From the NCBI GenBank assembly GCA_050736615.1, contig JBOHWL010000136.1, positions 1 through 64,000 of the forward strand: a stretch of DNA of 64,000 bases, in the 5' to 3' direction. Every line of letters starts with the position of its first letter. The stretch's first letter is position 1. The position numbers and the translations under genes were made by a program. This DNA is from JBOHWJ01 sp050736615. GTDB taxonomy: Bacteria; Desulfobacterota; Binatia; Binatales; Binataceae. The notes under the pieces are model-generated. The model worked only from the letters and a program-made list of their open reading frames with translations, was not told the DNA's origin and did no database searches. Below are positions 18,841-27,703 of this stretch, one piece after another.

Positions 18841-18914
18841 GTCGCTTCGCCGCGCGCAGCGCGGCTCCACTAGCCACGCTCGAAATGACAGGGAAGGGCT
18901 TGTGCGGAGCTTCC
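18841..18914. repeat. Dispersed intergenic repeat, copy 3 (left end degenerate)
   Basis: AATGACA at 18884-18890 is followed by CTTGTGCGGAGCTTCC at 18899-18914, identical to copy 1. The inner stretch CGCTTCGCCGCGCGCAGCG and the adjoining GGCTCC resemble the same part of copy 4 (34654 onward). No TGTCATTC left end is recognisable. It lies between the LLM gene and the 3' end of the His-rich protein gene. Confidence 0.65.
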
Positions 18915-18988
18915 TCGGATTCAATCAATTGAAGACATGCTCTCAGGGCGGCGGGCCTCGCATCCCGCCGCCGTTGGCCGCCCGTCAC

Positions 18989-19606
18989 TTACCAGCCGAG
19001 GAATTGGCCCACCATGGCGCCCAACTGTGAGCCATACTCAGGCCTGTAGTAGGGCGGCGAATATGATTGGCTATATGAATATGCCGGCCCTGACGCGTAG
19101 GCGTAATTGCCTTTGAGATTGTGGCCGCCATTGTCGCGCCCAATCCGGCTGCTCAGACCCTGGATCACGTTGCCCAGCCGATGCTCAGCGTCTTTGTCAC
19201 CGCGTGCGCGCGCCGCACGATAATCCTTCCATGCCACTGAGCGTCGTTGCATCAGATAAGCGAGTGATGACGAATTGTCGTAGGCGCCGTTGTAACCGCC
19301 ATAGTAAGCCCCGCTGCCGGGGCCCTGAAATTGGCGGGCGAAACCCGGGTTGCCGGAGGCGGCCCGACCCCAGTCATGATCATCGTGATGGTGCCTCCAG
19401 GCATCATCGTGATGGTGTCGCCAGTCGTCGTTGTCATGCCGCCACCAAGCACCACGAGGCTGCCATTCGTGGCCACGATTGCAGGTCCACGCTGGCCCGT
19501 GATGCCCGCGACCCCAACCATGGCCAGGGTGCGCTAGCGCAGCGGCTGGCAGCGCCATCATCGCCAAACCCAACACAGCACCAACCAATTTCTGCTTTGA
19601 CAGCAT
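18989..19606 (-). CDS. Secreted His/Gly-rich protein of unknown function
   Basis: A 205-residue protein with a clear Sec signal peptide (MLSKQKLVGAVLGLAMMALP, cleavage likely after ALA). The mature N-terminal part is packed with His, Trp and Asp: HPGHGWGRGHHGPAW, and twice a WRHHHDD motif (residues about 62-80). A Gly/Tyr/Ser-rich linker and a short helical segment (SLAYLMQRRSVAWKDYRAAR) follow, then a Tyr-rich tail. No family is recognised. The His clusters suggest periplasmic binding of divalent metal, but this is inference. A GAGGAGGGG site lies upstream of the start. Confidence 0.75.
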   Translation of the reverse strand: MLSKQKLVGAVLGLAMMALPAAALAHPGHGWGRGHHGPAWTCNRGHEWQPRGAWWRHDNDDWRHHHDDAWRHHHDDHDWGRAASGNPGFARQFQGPGSGAYYGGYNGAYDNSSSLAYLMQRRSVAWKDYRAARARGDKDAEHRLGNVIQGLSSRIGRDNGGHNLKGNYAYASGPAYSYSQSYSPPYYRPEYGSQLGAMVGQFLGW

Positions 19607-19940
19607 AGCCTGGACCCCTCCTCATTCCGAATGACGTTCGTGCTTCGATTTTGGTTACAGTCACTATCATTGTCTTTGTAGCGAGCGAGCGAGCAGCTTC
19701 TGACCGGTTCTAATCAGCAGCAAGTATGCCTTAGCAAAAGCAGTCAGGCGGTGCGGTAAAGCGTCTTTTAGCGAGTGTCAGCCGACGGTGAAAAAAAACT
19801 GTCGTTGACCAGCCATACCAGCCCGTGCGGCTCGTACGAAAGCGGCGAGACGATCTCAATCGGAATTAACGAACTTTAATGTTCTCGAGCGGGAGCGCTA
19901 TGCTCGCAAATAAGACGGAATCAAGTAGGTGGTAGACAGC
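19607..19940. other. Intergenic region between divergent genes
   Basis: About 330 bases between the His-rich protein (minus) and the second LLM gene (plus). It contains a small GCGAGCGAGCGAG direct repeat near 19681 and an A run near 19791. Promoters for both genes should lie here but no convincing consensus elements were found. The AGGTGG ribosome site for the LLM gene is at 19927-19932. Confidence 0.4.
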
Positions 19941-20900
19941 ATGAATTATGGCGTGTGCCTTTCACCCTTCCTCACCGATTCGTATGCCGATTTGGTTCGG
20001 CTGGCGCGAGAAGCGGAAGCTTACGGATTTGGTGGGATCTTCATTCCGGAGGCCGCCAATGATGGGTTGATGTGCTGCGACGCCATCGCGCGCGCTACCA
20101 GCCGGGTCCGATTGGCCAGTTGGATCGCGAACATCTACCTGCGCCAGCCAATGCTCTGTGCCTCGGCGGCCGCAATGGTGCAGGAAGCGGCGGACGGGCG
20201 TTTTGTGCTCGGCCTAGGCGTGAGCCATCGCCCGATGCTCGAAGCACTCGGCATGGAAATGCGCGATGCGCGCGCATACTTGAGCCATTATATCACGGCG
20301 ATTCGCGCAGTATTAAGCGGCCAGCCGATCGGGCCGCTCCGCGTGCGAGTGCCGCTAACGCCGGTTCCGATTCATGTGGCGGCCCTGGCGCTGGAGACTA
20401 TCCGCTTGGGCGCCGAACTGGCCGATGGGCTGATGCTCGACAATTGTACGCCGGAACGTTTGGGCCGCGCGATCAAGGTGGCGGGAGCGACGCGCGCGCG
20501 GTTTGGCCGCCAGTCCGCGCCTTTCGAGATAACCACCGGCGTGCTCGTGTTCCTTCATCAACGGAGCGATCGCGCGTACGACGCGGCGCGCCGGAGCATC
20601 GCACGTTACGCGATGCTGCCCGCGTACAATCGCCTGTTCGCGAATAGCGGCTTCATTGCTGAGGCGAAAACTATCACCGAAGCCGCGACGCGCAATGACG
20701 CGGCCGCCGCGGCAGCGGCAGTGAACGATCGGATGGTGGATGCGCTCTCGATAACCGGCTCGCCCGCGCGATGTCGCGAGCGGCTTGATCAATACGCCCG
20801 CCTCGGCGCGGACAATCTCGTCCTGCGGCCGAGTCCGGTGGACGAAGATTACGCGACCTGCGTGCGCCAAGCGTTACGCGCCTTATCCTCCGCGCTATAA
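19941..20900 (+). CDS. LLM-class flavin/F420-dependent oxidoreductase (second copy)
   Basis: A 319-residue luciferase-like protein. MNYGVCLSPFLTDSYADLVR opens the first beta strand and helix, EAADGRFVLGLGVSHRPMLE is the conserved family block, and a pentapeptide typical of coenzyme-binding loops (GSPARCRERLDQY) lies near residue 275. The ATG at 19941 has an AGGTGG site 8 bases upstream; an in-frame GTG at 19929 overlaps that site. It is a monocistronic unit closed by a strong intrinsic terminator. Whether it uses F420 or FMN cannot be told without cofactor-biosynthesis context, which is absent here. Confidence 0.9.
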   Translation: MNYGVCLSPFLTDSYADLVRLAREAEAYGFGGIFIPEAANDGLMCCDAIARATSRVRLASWIANIYLRQPMLCASAAAMVQEAADGRFVLGLGVSHRPMLEALGMEMRDARAYLSHYITAIRAVLSGQPIGPLRVRVPLTPVPIHVAALALETIRLGAELADGLMLDNCTPERLGRAIKVAGATRARFGRQSAPFEITTGVLVFLHQRSDRAYDAARRSIARYAMLPAYNRLFANSGFIAEAKTITEAATRNDAAAAAAAVNDRMVDALSITGSPARCRERLDQYARLGADNLVLRPSPVDEDYATCVRQALRALSSAL

Positions 20901-20928
20901 GTCGGCGCGATCAAACGATCTCGCAGCT

Positions 20929-20971
20929 AACGCTGAAAGGCAGCCACATGCGACCGCCCTTCAGCGTTTTT
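20929..20971 (+). terminator. Rho-independent terminator after the second LLM gene
   Basis: AACGCTGAA (20929-20937) pairs perfectly with TTCAGCGTT (20960-20968), extended by a GG/CC pair past one mismatch, and a TTT tract follows directly. It begins 29 bases after the LLM stop codon. In the other direction there is no T run, so it serves the plus strand. Confidence 0.75.
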
Positions 20972-21023
20972 ATGATTCGGAAGCAGTAGAATGCGAAATC
21001 AGGCTTCGGATGAGGTAACCGGT

Positions 21024-21593
21024 TCAGCCATGCGCTTTGCGTAATCCATGCCCTTTGGCGCGGTTCGCGCTGGCGGCTATCGCCACTTCATTTTTGCGCA
21101 ACGAGCGGTCCTTGAAGGCGGGCGAGGCCATCCGCGCTTCACTCGGCGGGCTGGTTTCAACCGCAACGATTTGTGCGATATCGACCACCGGTGCATCGGG
21201 TACCGATACTGGAGTTTCAAGCGCCGCACGAGCTTCCGCAGCTCGTTGGAGGGACGCAAGCTTGCGCTCTTTCCACTGTTTGAGCCCGCGCCGCATATAC
21301 TCAGGGTTGATGTCGAGCATGTCGCAGACGTTATCGAACGAGAAGACCCACAGTTTATCTTCGAGTCCGATCCATTCATCAGCGTCGCGGAATAAGCGCT
21401 GTCCCTTGCTGGTGGACGAGTCGATGCATTTCATAAAGCATTCGACCGCATCCTCCAATACGCTAAGGATGAGCCGCTTTTCGCCTTCGAGCAGATGCTT
21501 TTTGCGCATCGCCTCGAAGTACTGAATGGGCAAGAGCGTGTCGGGTTCGAACAGTCCCGGCAGTTTCTCGTCCAGAGTTTCCTTTTCCTGCAT
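21024..21593 (-). CDS. Uncharacterised conserved protein downstream of iscX (paralogue of 49641-50096)
   Basis: A 189-residue soluble protein, starting at ATG 21593 (MQEKETLDEKLPGLFEP). The core, about residues 15-120, shares a pattern with the protein at 49641-50096: LP-x-QYF-x-AM, then GEKRLILSVLEDA, a F-x-x-A-x-x-W stretch, then FSFDNVCDMLDINPEYMR. The last motif looks like a short helix-turn-helix or winged-helix element, but this is only a visual impression. The C-terminal 70 residues are low complexity and basic at the end. It follows iscX by 76 bases on the same strand, so it may belong to the isc transcript. I do not recognise a named family. Confidence 0.7.
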   Translation of the reverse strand: MQEKETLDEKLPGLFEPDTLLPIQYFEAMRKKHLLEGEKRLILSVLEDAVECFMKCIDSSTSKGQRLFRDADEWIGLEDKLWVFSFDNVCDMLDINPEYMRRGLKQWKERKLASLQRAAEARAALETPVSVPDAPVVDIAQIVAVETSPPSEARMASPAFKDRSLRKNEVAIAASANRAKGHGLRKAHG

Positions 21594-21669
21594 TTTTCCT
21601 CCCTGGTCTCCCCTCATCGCTTCCACCACCCCGACCTCCTTAGTCTTAATGACGTAATACGACGATGTT

Positions 21670-21894
21670 CTATTCAATTTCGTCGTCGTTTTGCTCTTCG
21701 TACAGTTCGTGCCAAGCCATCTGCACGGCTTCGAGTTTGGTTTCGCTCGAACCGTCCGGCTCATCGTCGAATTCGTCGAGATCCAGGATCCACTGCCTCA
21801 GGTCCGTAAAACGCACATCAAGCGGATCCAGTCCTGGGTGATTTTCGACAAGGACCTCGGCGATCTCTTCCGCCTGATCCCATTTAAGTCCCAT
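21670..21894 (-). CDS. iscX: Fe-S assembly protein IscX
   Basis: A 74-residue acidic protein matching IscX/YfhJ, which binds IscS and iron and tunes cluster assembly. MGLKWDQAEEIAEVLVENHP, then RFTDLRQWILDLDEFDDEPD, are the family signature, and the total length fits (66 in E. coli). ATG 21894 is preferred: the GGAGG site sits 11 bases upstream, whereas the TTG at 21903 is only 2 bases from it. It lies directly downstream of hscA with no ferredoxin gene between, unlike the E. coli order hscA-fdx-iscX. Confidence 0.93.
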   Translation of the reverse strand: MGLKWDQAEEIAEVLVENHPGLDPLDVRFTDLRQWILDLDEFDDEPDGSSETKLEAVQMAWHELYEEQNDDEIE

Positions 21895-21969
21895 TGCTGC
21901 CAAGTCCTCCCGCGTATTCCCGCCGGCCGCACGTTGGAATTTCGAGGTTCGCCGCCGTGCGCGGATACG

Positions 21970-23829
21970 TCAAGACAATTCTTCGATCGATTTCTTTTCC
22001 AGTGCCTGTTTGATCGCGCGGTCCATGATGCGCTCGGCAAACGGCGTCGTCACTTCGTTCAACTCTTCGACCAATCCGGCGATAAGCTCACGGTCCTCGC
22101 TGTCGCGCGCATGGTCCAGGCGAGCGGCCGTCCGCTCGATTTGTTCCCGCTCATCTCCAATCAGGTCGCCATATTGGTCCATCTGCTTGCGCAGAGCGGC
22201 GAGGATTTGATCGGCGTCGTTGCGCGCGCTTATCAGCAGGCGCCGCTCGATATCCTCCTCGCCGAGGTCGATCGCCTCTTCCAACATTCGCTCGATGTCT
22301 TCGTCGATAAGGCCATAACTGGGTTTGACATCGACCGAATGTTCGCGTCCGCTGCGCTCATCGCGCGCCGTGACGTTAAGAATCCCATTGGCGTCGATCA
22401 GAAACGTCACCTCAACACGGGGAACGCCAGCCGGCTGCGGCGCGATTGGCCCAAGCTTGAAGCGGGCAAGGCTCCGGCAATCTTTGGCAAGTTCCCGCTC
22501 ACCTTGCAAGACATGAATATCGACATGCGTCTGGCTGTCCACAGCGGTTGTGAACATCTCGGCGGTGCTGGTCGGAATGGTGGTATTGCGATGGATCAGG
22601 CGTTCCATCACCCCGCCCATCGTCTCGATGCCGAGCGACAATGGCACCACGTCGAGCAGCAGCATGTCTCCCTGGGTGCCCATTAACACTCCGGCCTGAA
22701 CCGCTGCGCCGAGTGCGACCACCTGGTCTGGATCAAGGGAGCATAGCGGTTCACGGCCAAAAAACTCCGCTACCCGCCGGCGGACCAGTGGCACTCGTGT
22801 GGCGCCGCCGACTAAGACCACGGCGCTTATATCCGCCGCCTGCAGCCCAGCGTCTTTGAGTGCGCGCCCGCAGCACTCAAGCGTCCGTTTGACCAACGGC
22901 CACGTTATGCTCTCGAATTCTTCCCGGGTCAAACCGCGTTCGATATGGTGGCCAGGTAATTCCAGCCTGAGCATGGCCGTGTTAGCGTCAGTGAGCTCTT
23001 TTTTGGCATTTTCTGCCGCCAGACGCGCGCTATTCCATACGTGACGATCAGTACGCATCGCTGCGGGTGTTTGCGCTAGCAGCAGTTCGACTAACGCACG
23101 ATCCATGTCATCGCCGCCCAGATGGGTGTCGCCGTTGGTGGCCAAGACCTCGAAGATGCCGCCTTTGATATTCAGGATGGAAATGTCGAAGGTACCGCCG
23201 CCCAAATCGTAAACCGCGACGCGACCTTCGGTTATCTGCTGAAGGCCGTAAGCCAGCGACGCGGCCGTGGGTTCATTGACCAGTCGCACGACCTCGAGGC
23301 CGGCCAAGCGTCCAGCGTCCTTGGTGGCCTGACGTTGACCGTCGTTGAAGTAGGCCGGCACTGTGATCACCACGCGCTCGACGCTCTCGCTCACAGCGGC
23401 TTCAGCCCGATGCTTGAGCGCGCGCAGAATCTCGGCGGAAATTTGCGGTGGCGTATAGGTTCGGCGGCCGGCTTGAAAACGCACCACTGGGCCCGAAAAA
23501 TCAGTGAAGCTGTAGCGGGTGCGGTCGTCGTCGGCGATTTCATCGCCGCCAAGGCCCATGTAGCGTTTGACGGAGCGAATCACGGCTCCGTATTCGCCGC
23601 GTTCAAAGCCGATCGGCACCACCCGTCCGTCGCGTTCAATCGTCAGATGGGGTTCCATCCCGATGGCGTGTGCGCCCACCGATACGACACCGTCCGGAGC
23701 TATAGCCACGACCGAGGGCAATAGCGCGTTGCCGCTGGCCGGGTCGGCGATCACGCGCGGTTTGCCATCGTCCATGATGGCAATAAGGCTGTTGGTCGTG
23801 CCGAGATCTATGCCGAAAATTCGTGTCAT
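21970..23829 (-). CDS. hscA: Hsp70-type chaperone for Fe-S cluster transfer
   Basis: A 619-residue HscA that uses ATP to release clusters from IscU. The ATPase domain opens [20 protein letters not shown], with [20 protein letters not shown] and [14 protein letters not shown] following, and the substrate-binding domain spans the last 230 residues. Position in an isc operon, after hscB, and a length near E. coli HscA (616) separate it from DnaK (about 640, with a longer tail). ATG 23829 gives the family N-terminus, but no ribosome site is visible before it; ATG 23853 adds MREFCFFA and is an alternative. Its expected docking motif LPPVK is present in the IscU encoded upstream. Confidence 0.94.
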   Translation of the reverse strand: MTRIFGIDLGTTNSLIAIMDDGKPRVIADPASGNALLPSVVAIAPDGVVSVGAHAIGMEPHLTIERDGRVVPIGFERGEYGAVIRSVKRYMGLGGDEIADDDRTRYSFTDFSGPVVRFQAGRRTYTPPQISAEILRALKHRAEAAVSESVERVVITVPAYFNDGQRQATKDAGRLAGLEVVRLVNEPTAASLAYGLQQITEGRVAVYDLGGGTFDISILNIKGGIFEVLATNGDTHLGGDDMDRALVELLLAQTPAAMRTDRHVWNSARLAAENAKKELTDANTAMLRLELPGHHIERGLTREEFESITWPLVKRTLECCGRALKDAGLQAADISAVVLVGGATRVPLVRRRVAEFFGREPLCSLDPDQVVALGAAVQAGVLMGTQGDMLLLDVVPLSLGIETMGGVMERLIHRNTTIPTSTAEMFTTAVDSQTHVDIHVLQGERELAKDCRSLARFKLGPIAPQPAGVPRVEVTFLIDANGILNVTARDERSGREHSVDVKPSYGLIDEDIERMLEEAIDLGEEDIERRLLISARNDADQILAALRKQMDQYGDLIGDEREQIERTAARLDHARDSEDRELIAGLVEELNEVTTPFAERIMDRAIKQALEKKSIEELS

Positions 23830-23905
23830 CGCAAAAAAACAAAACTCGCGCATCGCACCGGCTGTTACCTATAGCCCGGGCGTGCGCGGAGAAACGACCT
23901 TTATG

Positions 23906-24550
23906 TCAGGCTGACGCGGATGATTCAAGCTCCCGGTCAACATCACGCAAAAGCGTACGCAAATAGGCGATTCTCGACAGCACGGCTTTGAGCTCCGCAG
24001 TCAAGCGCTGGTTCGAATCAGCGCCGTTGTCCCAGCGCTGGAAGTTGCTTTCGAGGTCTCGTCGCGCCACGTCCATTGCGGCTTGCAGCTCGCCGCGACG
24101 CTCGACCACTACACCAGCCAGCTCGCGCGCCTGAGTGTCGTTCAAACTCGCTTCGCGAAATTCGGACAACTGCTCATGCACCTCGAAGACCAGCTCGGCG
24201 AGTTCGAGCGGCACGATTTTATTATCTTTGGCAAGCTGTTCCCCGTTGAGCCCGAGCCAGTAGATTCCGCGCGCCACGGGGTCGCGCAAATTTCGATATG
24301 CGCGCGTCAGCAGCGCCGTACTCTTCAAACTCGCGTCACGCATCGCGGCCGCGCTATTGGCGAAGCGGTCAGGATGAAGTCGGCGGCCCCGATCGTGATA
24401 GGCGGCCTCAAGCTGGTTCGCGTCGATCATCAGCTTGCGCGGCAGTCCGAGCGCCGAGAAAAAATCCAGCTCAGCACCGGTGGGCGCGCCACATTCATCG
24501 CAAACGAGCCGCGGCGGCTGTTGCCGTCCGCATGACGGGCATCGAATCAT
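23906..24550 (-). CDS. hscB: J-type co-chaperone HscB with N-terminal zinc ribbon
   Basis: A 214-residue HscB that delivers IscU to HscA and stimulates its ATPase. The J domain carries the essential HPD (GRRLHPDRFANSAAAM), and the C-terminal three-helix region binds IscU. Before the J domain, residues 1-25 form a CPSCG...CDECG four-cysteine motif, CxxC-x(11-12)-CxxC, absent from E. coli HscB (171 residues) but found in mitochondrial HSCB. This explains the extra length. It overlaps no gene: 18 bases separate it from iscA and 76 from hscA. Confidence 0.93.
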   Translation of the reverse strand: MIRCPSCGRQQPPRLVCDECGAPTGAELDFFSALGLPRKLMIDANQLEAAYHDRGRRLHPDRFANSAAAMRDASLKSTALLTRAYRNLRDPVARGIYWLGLNGEQLAKDNKIVPLELAELVFEVHEQLSEFREASLNDTQARELAGVVVERRGELQAAMDVARRDLESNFQRWDNGADSNQRLTAELKAVLSRIAYLRTLLRDVDRELESSASA

Positions 24551-24568
24551 GATTACGCCCGGATTATG

Positions 24569-24883
24569 TTAAACCACGAATGATTCGCCGCATCCGCAGG
24601 TGCGTTTGGCGTTGGGATTGACCAGTTTGAAGCCCGACGACATCAACTCTTCGGCGTAGTCGAGCTCCGAACCGTTTAGATAGAGGAAGCTTTTCTTGTC
24701 CACGATGAGGCGCGCGCCGTCGCGTTCAAAAATTTTGTCGCGCTCCTTGGCAGCGTCAATTTCCATGCGATATTGCAAACCGGAACATCCGCCGCCGACC
24801 ACCTTAACGCGCAGGCCCGCCTCCGGCTTGTCGGCGACCAGCGCCTTGATTTTAACGACCGCTGAATTGGAAAGAGAAACCAT
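24569..24883 (-). CDS. iscA: Fe-S assembly A-type carrier
   Basis: A 104-residue A-type carrier (HesB/IscA family) that takes clusters from IscU to apo-proteins. The three ligand cysteines are in GGGCSGLQYRM and in the C-terminal TCGCGESFVV. Length and position between iscU and hscB identify it as IscA rather than ErpA, although the two differ little in sequence. Confidence 0.94.
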   Translation of the reverse strand: MVSLSNSAVVKIKALVADKPEAGLRVKVVGGGCSGLQYRMEIDAAKERDKIFERDGARLIVDKKSFLYLNGSELDYAEELMSSGFKLVNPNAKRTCGCGESFVV

Positions 24884-24903
24884 TCGAATACCGCCGCTCG
24901 CGG

Positions 24904-25338
24904 CTAAGCGTGCTCAGCCTTCTTTACCGGTTCCGGATTGGCGCTACCGACGGTGGTTCCCTGGTGCTTCTTCCAGTCGGCGATCGCCGCTTTGATTGCG
25001 TCCTCGGCCAGCACCGAACAGTGAATTTTGACCGGCGGCAGATTCAACTCTTTTACGATCACGGTGTTTTTGATCGTCAGCGCTTCGTCGATGCGTTTGC
25101 CCTTGACCAGCTCGGTCACATAGCTGGAGCTGGCAATCGCGCTGCCACAGCCAAAGGTCTTGAAACGCGCATCTTCGATCACGCCGTTATCCGGATTAAT
25201 CTTGAGCTGCAACTTCATCACGTCGCCGCATTCCGGCGCACCCACAATACCGGTGCCGACCGAATTGTCGTCCTTGGAAAAACTGCCGACGTTGCGTGGA
25301 TTGCTGTAATGATCAATGACCTTGTTCGAGTAAGCCAT
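24904..25338 (-). CDS. iscU: Fe-S cluster scaffold protein
   Basis: IscU, the scaffold on which IscS assembles a 2Fe-2S cluster. The ligands are present: GAPECGDVMK (Cys), FKTFGCGSAIASSS (Cys), and LPPVKIHCSVLAEDAIK, which holds the HscA-binding LPPVK together with the His and third Cys. The length is 144, about 15 residues longer than E. coli IscU because of a Lys/Pro-rich C-terminal tail (GSANPEPVKKAEHA) with no known role. It follows iscS by 43 bases. Confidence 0.96.
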   Translation of the reverse strand: MAYSNKVIDHYSNPRNVGSFSKDDNSVGTGIVGAPECGDVMKLQLKINPDNGVIEDARFKTFGCGSAIASSSYVTELVKGKRIDEALTIKNTVIVKELNLPPVKIHCSVLAEDAIKAAIADWKKHQGTTVGSANPEPVKKAEHA

Positions 25339-25381
25339 ATCTGTCTCTCCGTCCGCCTGATAAGTCCCGCACCTATCCTGC

Positions 25382-26602
25382 CTATTCAGCCTTCCACTGC
25401 ACCGACTTCAAATCGATGCCTTCCTTGGCCATCTCATAAAGCGGCGACATCTCGCGCAAGCGCTTTACTTCTTTGCTGACCCGGTCGGTCACGTAATCCA
25501 CTTCCTCTTCGGTATTGAAGCGTCCGATACCGAAGCGAATCGAACTGTGCGCCAACTCCTCGTCCGTGCCGAGCGCGCGAATCACGTACGACGGCTCCAA
25601 GGTCGCGGAAGTACAGGCCGAACCCGAGCTTACCGCGATATCGCTCACTCCCATCAGGAGCGATTCGCCCTCGACGTAAGCAAAGCTCAAGTTGAGATTT
25701 CCGGGCAGACGCTCGGTGGGATGACCATTCAGATAGACCTCATCGAGCCGCTCGAAAATGCCCGCCTGCAACTTATTGCGCAATTCCACCAGGCGTCGCG
25801 CCTCCTCGGGCATTTCCGCGGCCGCAATCTCGCACGCCTGGCCAAAACCAACGATCCCGGTAACGTTGAGGGTGCCCGAACGCATACCGCGTTCGTGTCC
25901 GCCGCCATCGATAATTGGCGTAATACGCACGCGCGGACCCTTGGAGCGCACATAAAGGGCGCCGACTCCCTTGGGTCCATAAATCTTGTGCGCGCTCATC
26001 GACATCAGGTCGATTCCGGCCTTTTCCACATCGACCGGGATCTTGCCGACCCCCTGGGTGGCGTCACAATGAAAGACGACGCCTTTTTCCTTCGCCACGC
26101 GGCCGATTGCGGCGACCGGATGAATCGTGCCGATCTCGTTGTTCGCGTACATGATCGTGATCAGCACGGTCTTGTCGGTAATCGCGGCGCGCACGTCATC
26201 GGGGTTGACCATGCCGTATTTATCAACTGGCAAATAAGTGACGGTGGCCTTGCCCTGGCGTTCGAGCGCGCGACAACTATCGAGCACCGCTTTGTGCTCG
26301 GTCACGCAGGTGATGATGTGATTGCCCTTGTCTTTGTAGAACTCGATCACGCCTTTGATCGCGAGATTGTCGGATTCAGTGGCGCCGCTGGTGAAAATGA
26401 TTTCCTTAGACTTGGCATTGATAATCCGCGCGATTTGATTGCGGGCCTTATCAACCGCTTCTTCAGCTTCCCATCCGAAACCGTGATTGCGGCTGGCGGC
26501 GTTGCCGAATTTCTGCGTGAAATATGGCACCATCGCCTCCAGCACCTGCGGATCGACCGGGGTCGTGGCGTGATTGTCCATGTAGATCGGAAGTTTAACC
26601 AT
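25382..26602 (-). CDS. iscS: Cysteine desulfurase
   Basis: A 406-residue PLP enzyme that removes sulfur from cysteine for Fe-S clusters, tRNA thiolation and other uses. It carries [15 protein letters not shown], the PLP-lysine segment [17 protein letters not shown], and the catalytic loop [19 protein letters not shown] with the active-site cysteine. Length matches IscS (404). It is the first gene of the isc operon and has tandem promoter-like elements about 100 bases upstream. There is no iscR before it. Confidence 0.96.
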   Translation of the reverse strand: MVKLPIYMDNHATTPVDPQVLEAMVPYFTQKFGNAASRNHGFGWEAEEAVDKARNQIARIINAKSKEIIFTSGATESDNLAIKGVIEFYKDKGNHIITCVTEHKAVLDSCRALERQGKATVTYLPVDKYGMVNPDDVRAAITDKTVLITIMYANNEIGTIHPVAAIGRVAKEKGVVFHCDATQGVGKIPVDVEKAGIDLMSMSAHKIYGPKGVGALYVRSKGPRVRITPIIDGGGHERGMRSGTLNVTGIVGFGQACEIAAAEMPEEARRLVELRNKLQAGIFERLDEVYLNGHPTERLPGNLNLSFAYVEGESLLMGVSDIAVSSGSACTSATLEPSYVIRALGTDEELAHSSIRFGIGRFNTEEEVDYVTDRVSKEVKRLREMSPLYEMAKEGIDLKSVQWKAE

Positions 26603-26706
26603 TGCGCCCTCTTGGCGGCCCGAGCACCGAAAAACCAGCGCACTGTATGAACGTGGGCACTTTCAAAGATTCGGTGCTGGCCGCCTCACTAATTCGCCGC
26701 TCAAGG

Positions 26707-26735
26707 ATAATCTGAAAAATTAGTGGACCTGTCAA
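26707..26735 (-). promoter_or_regulatory. Predicted sigma70 promoter P1 for the isc operon
   Basis: On the minus strand TTGACA (26735-26730) and GATTAT (26712-26707) are separated by exactly 17 bases. The -35 box is perfect and the -10 box matches 4 of 6 positions. The spacer contains GGTCCACTAAT, the same motif found in inverted orientation at 26827-26837. Transcription would give a leader of about 95 bases before iscS. Confidence 0.6.
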
Positions 26736-26737
26736 GT

Positions 26738-26766
26738 ATAGTATGGCCGATCGGCCGATCTGTCAA
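26738..26766 (-). promoter_or_regulatory. Predicted sigma70 promoter P2 for the isc operon
   Basis: A second minus-strand pair, TTGACA (26766-26761) and TACTAT (26743-26738), also has a 17-base spacer, and it ends just upstream of P1. Its spacer contains the 12-base palindrome GGCCGATCGGCC (26745-26756), a possible operator. Confidence 0.5.
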
Positions 26767-26815
26767 ACGCGACAAACCATATTCTCTGGAAGAACTTGCG
26801 GAATTTTATGAATAA

Positions 26816-26832
26816 TGGACCTAATTGGTCCA
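26816..26832. promoter_or_regulatory. Inverted repeat TGGACC-N5-GGTCCA, operator candidate
   Basis: TGGACC (26816-26821) and GGTCCA (26827-26832) flank TAATT, and the symmetry extends outward (TA-n-TGGACC ... GGTCCA-n-TA). The right arm in its longer form, GGTCCACTAAT, recurs in reverse complement at 26719-26729 inside the P1 spacer. The size and spacing suit a dimeric Rrf2-type (IscR/RisR) or similar regulator. That assignment is inference. Confidence 0.5.
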
Positions 26833-26943
26833 CTAATCAAATCATAAAGGCTTGTCAATGAAAATTGTGACCTTACCGATTGGTCAGAACGAAAATAAAA
26901 CGGGTGCAAGGCTAATTCGAGAAACGCATGCCGGACAGGCCGG

Positions 26944-27432
26944 CTACTGCTTGCGCGGCTTCAATTCGATCCGGCGTTCGTGGGTCCAATCTTCAAAGCC
27001 GAGCTTGTACCACGCCGACGAGCCGAGCCAGTTGCGATGGAGTACCGTGAGCGTGACGACCTCGACGCCCTGGTCGCGAAACCAGTCATAGGCTATCTCC
27101 AGCATCGGCCTCATCAGCCCCTTGCCACGCCAGCCCTCGTCCAAATAGGCGTGATTGATATAGCCCTTGACACGTGGCAAATAGCCTTGCCGATCGCGCC
27201 GCAGATGGACCCATAGATAACCGGCCAGCCGGCCATCGCCATGGTCCGCGACCCACAGCGCGTGATGGTCGCGATGGAGCACCACTTTGAGCCAATTTGG
27301 CGCCTCGCGAATTTCGTTCCAGTCAAAGCGGGCGCGCGCGTCCAGCCCCTCATGATAGGCCGCAATGGCGGCGACCAGACGCGCCAACTCCGTCACGTCC
27401 TCGTCGCGCGCACGTCTCAATTCGATACTCAT
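26944..27432 (-). CDS. GNAT family N-acetyltransferase
   Basis: A 162-residue acetyltransferase. The acetyl-CoA loop is HAYLDEGWRGKGLMRPMLE, and the C-terminal VLHRNWLGSSAWYKLGFEDW is the usual strand-helix-strand ending. Start ATG 27432 lies 5 bases after GGGAGGAC; the GTG immediately before it is too close to that site. It is upstream of the isc operon on the same strand but separated by 340 bases with their own promoters. The substrate is unknown. Confidence 0.88.
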   Translation of the reverse strand: MSIELRRARDEDVTELARLVAAIAAYHEGLDARARFDWNEIREAPNWLKVVLHRDHHALWVADHGDGRLAGYLWVHLRRDRQGYLPRVKGYINHAYLDEGWRGKGLMRPMLEIAYDWFRDQGVEVVTLTVLHRNWLGSSAWYKLGFEDWTHERRIELKPRKQ

Positions 27433-27703
27433 CACGTCCTCCCGGATAATCTTGAGGGTCTAACCAGCTTGCAGCCCACGCGCAAGCGCGCGCAGGCATT
27501 TTTTGCTAATGCGGCCATGAGCGGAATCGTGCTAGAAGAGACCTCAAACTTATGCTCGGCGCGGTCATCGAGGCGGGATGGACCAGACCGCGGGTAACGA
27601 TCAGCATAGGGCGCGAGTCAGCATTGCGCTCTGCCGATGACGATTTCCTTCCGGGCAATTGGCTCCTTCGGTACAGGGGACATTTTTGGGGACGGCATGA
27701 ACG

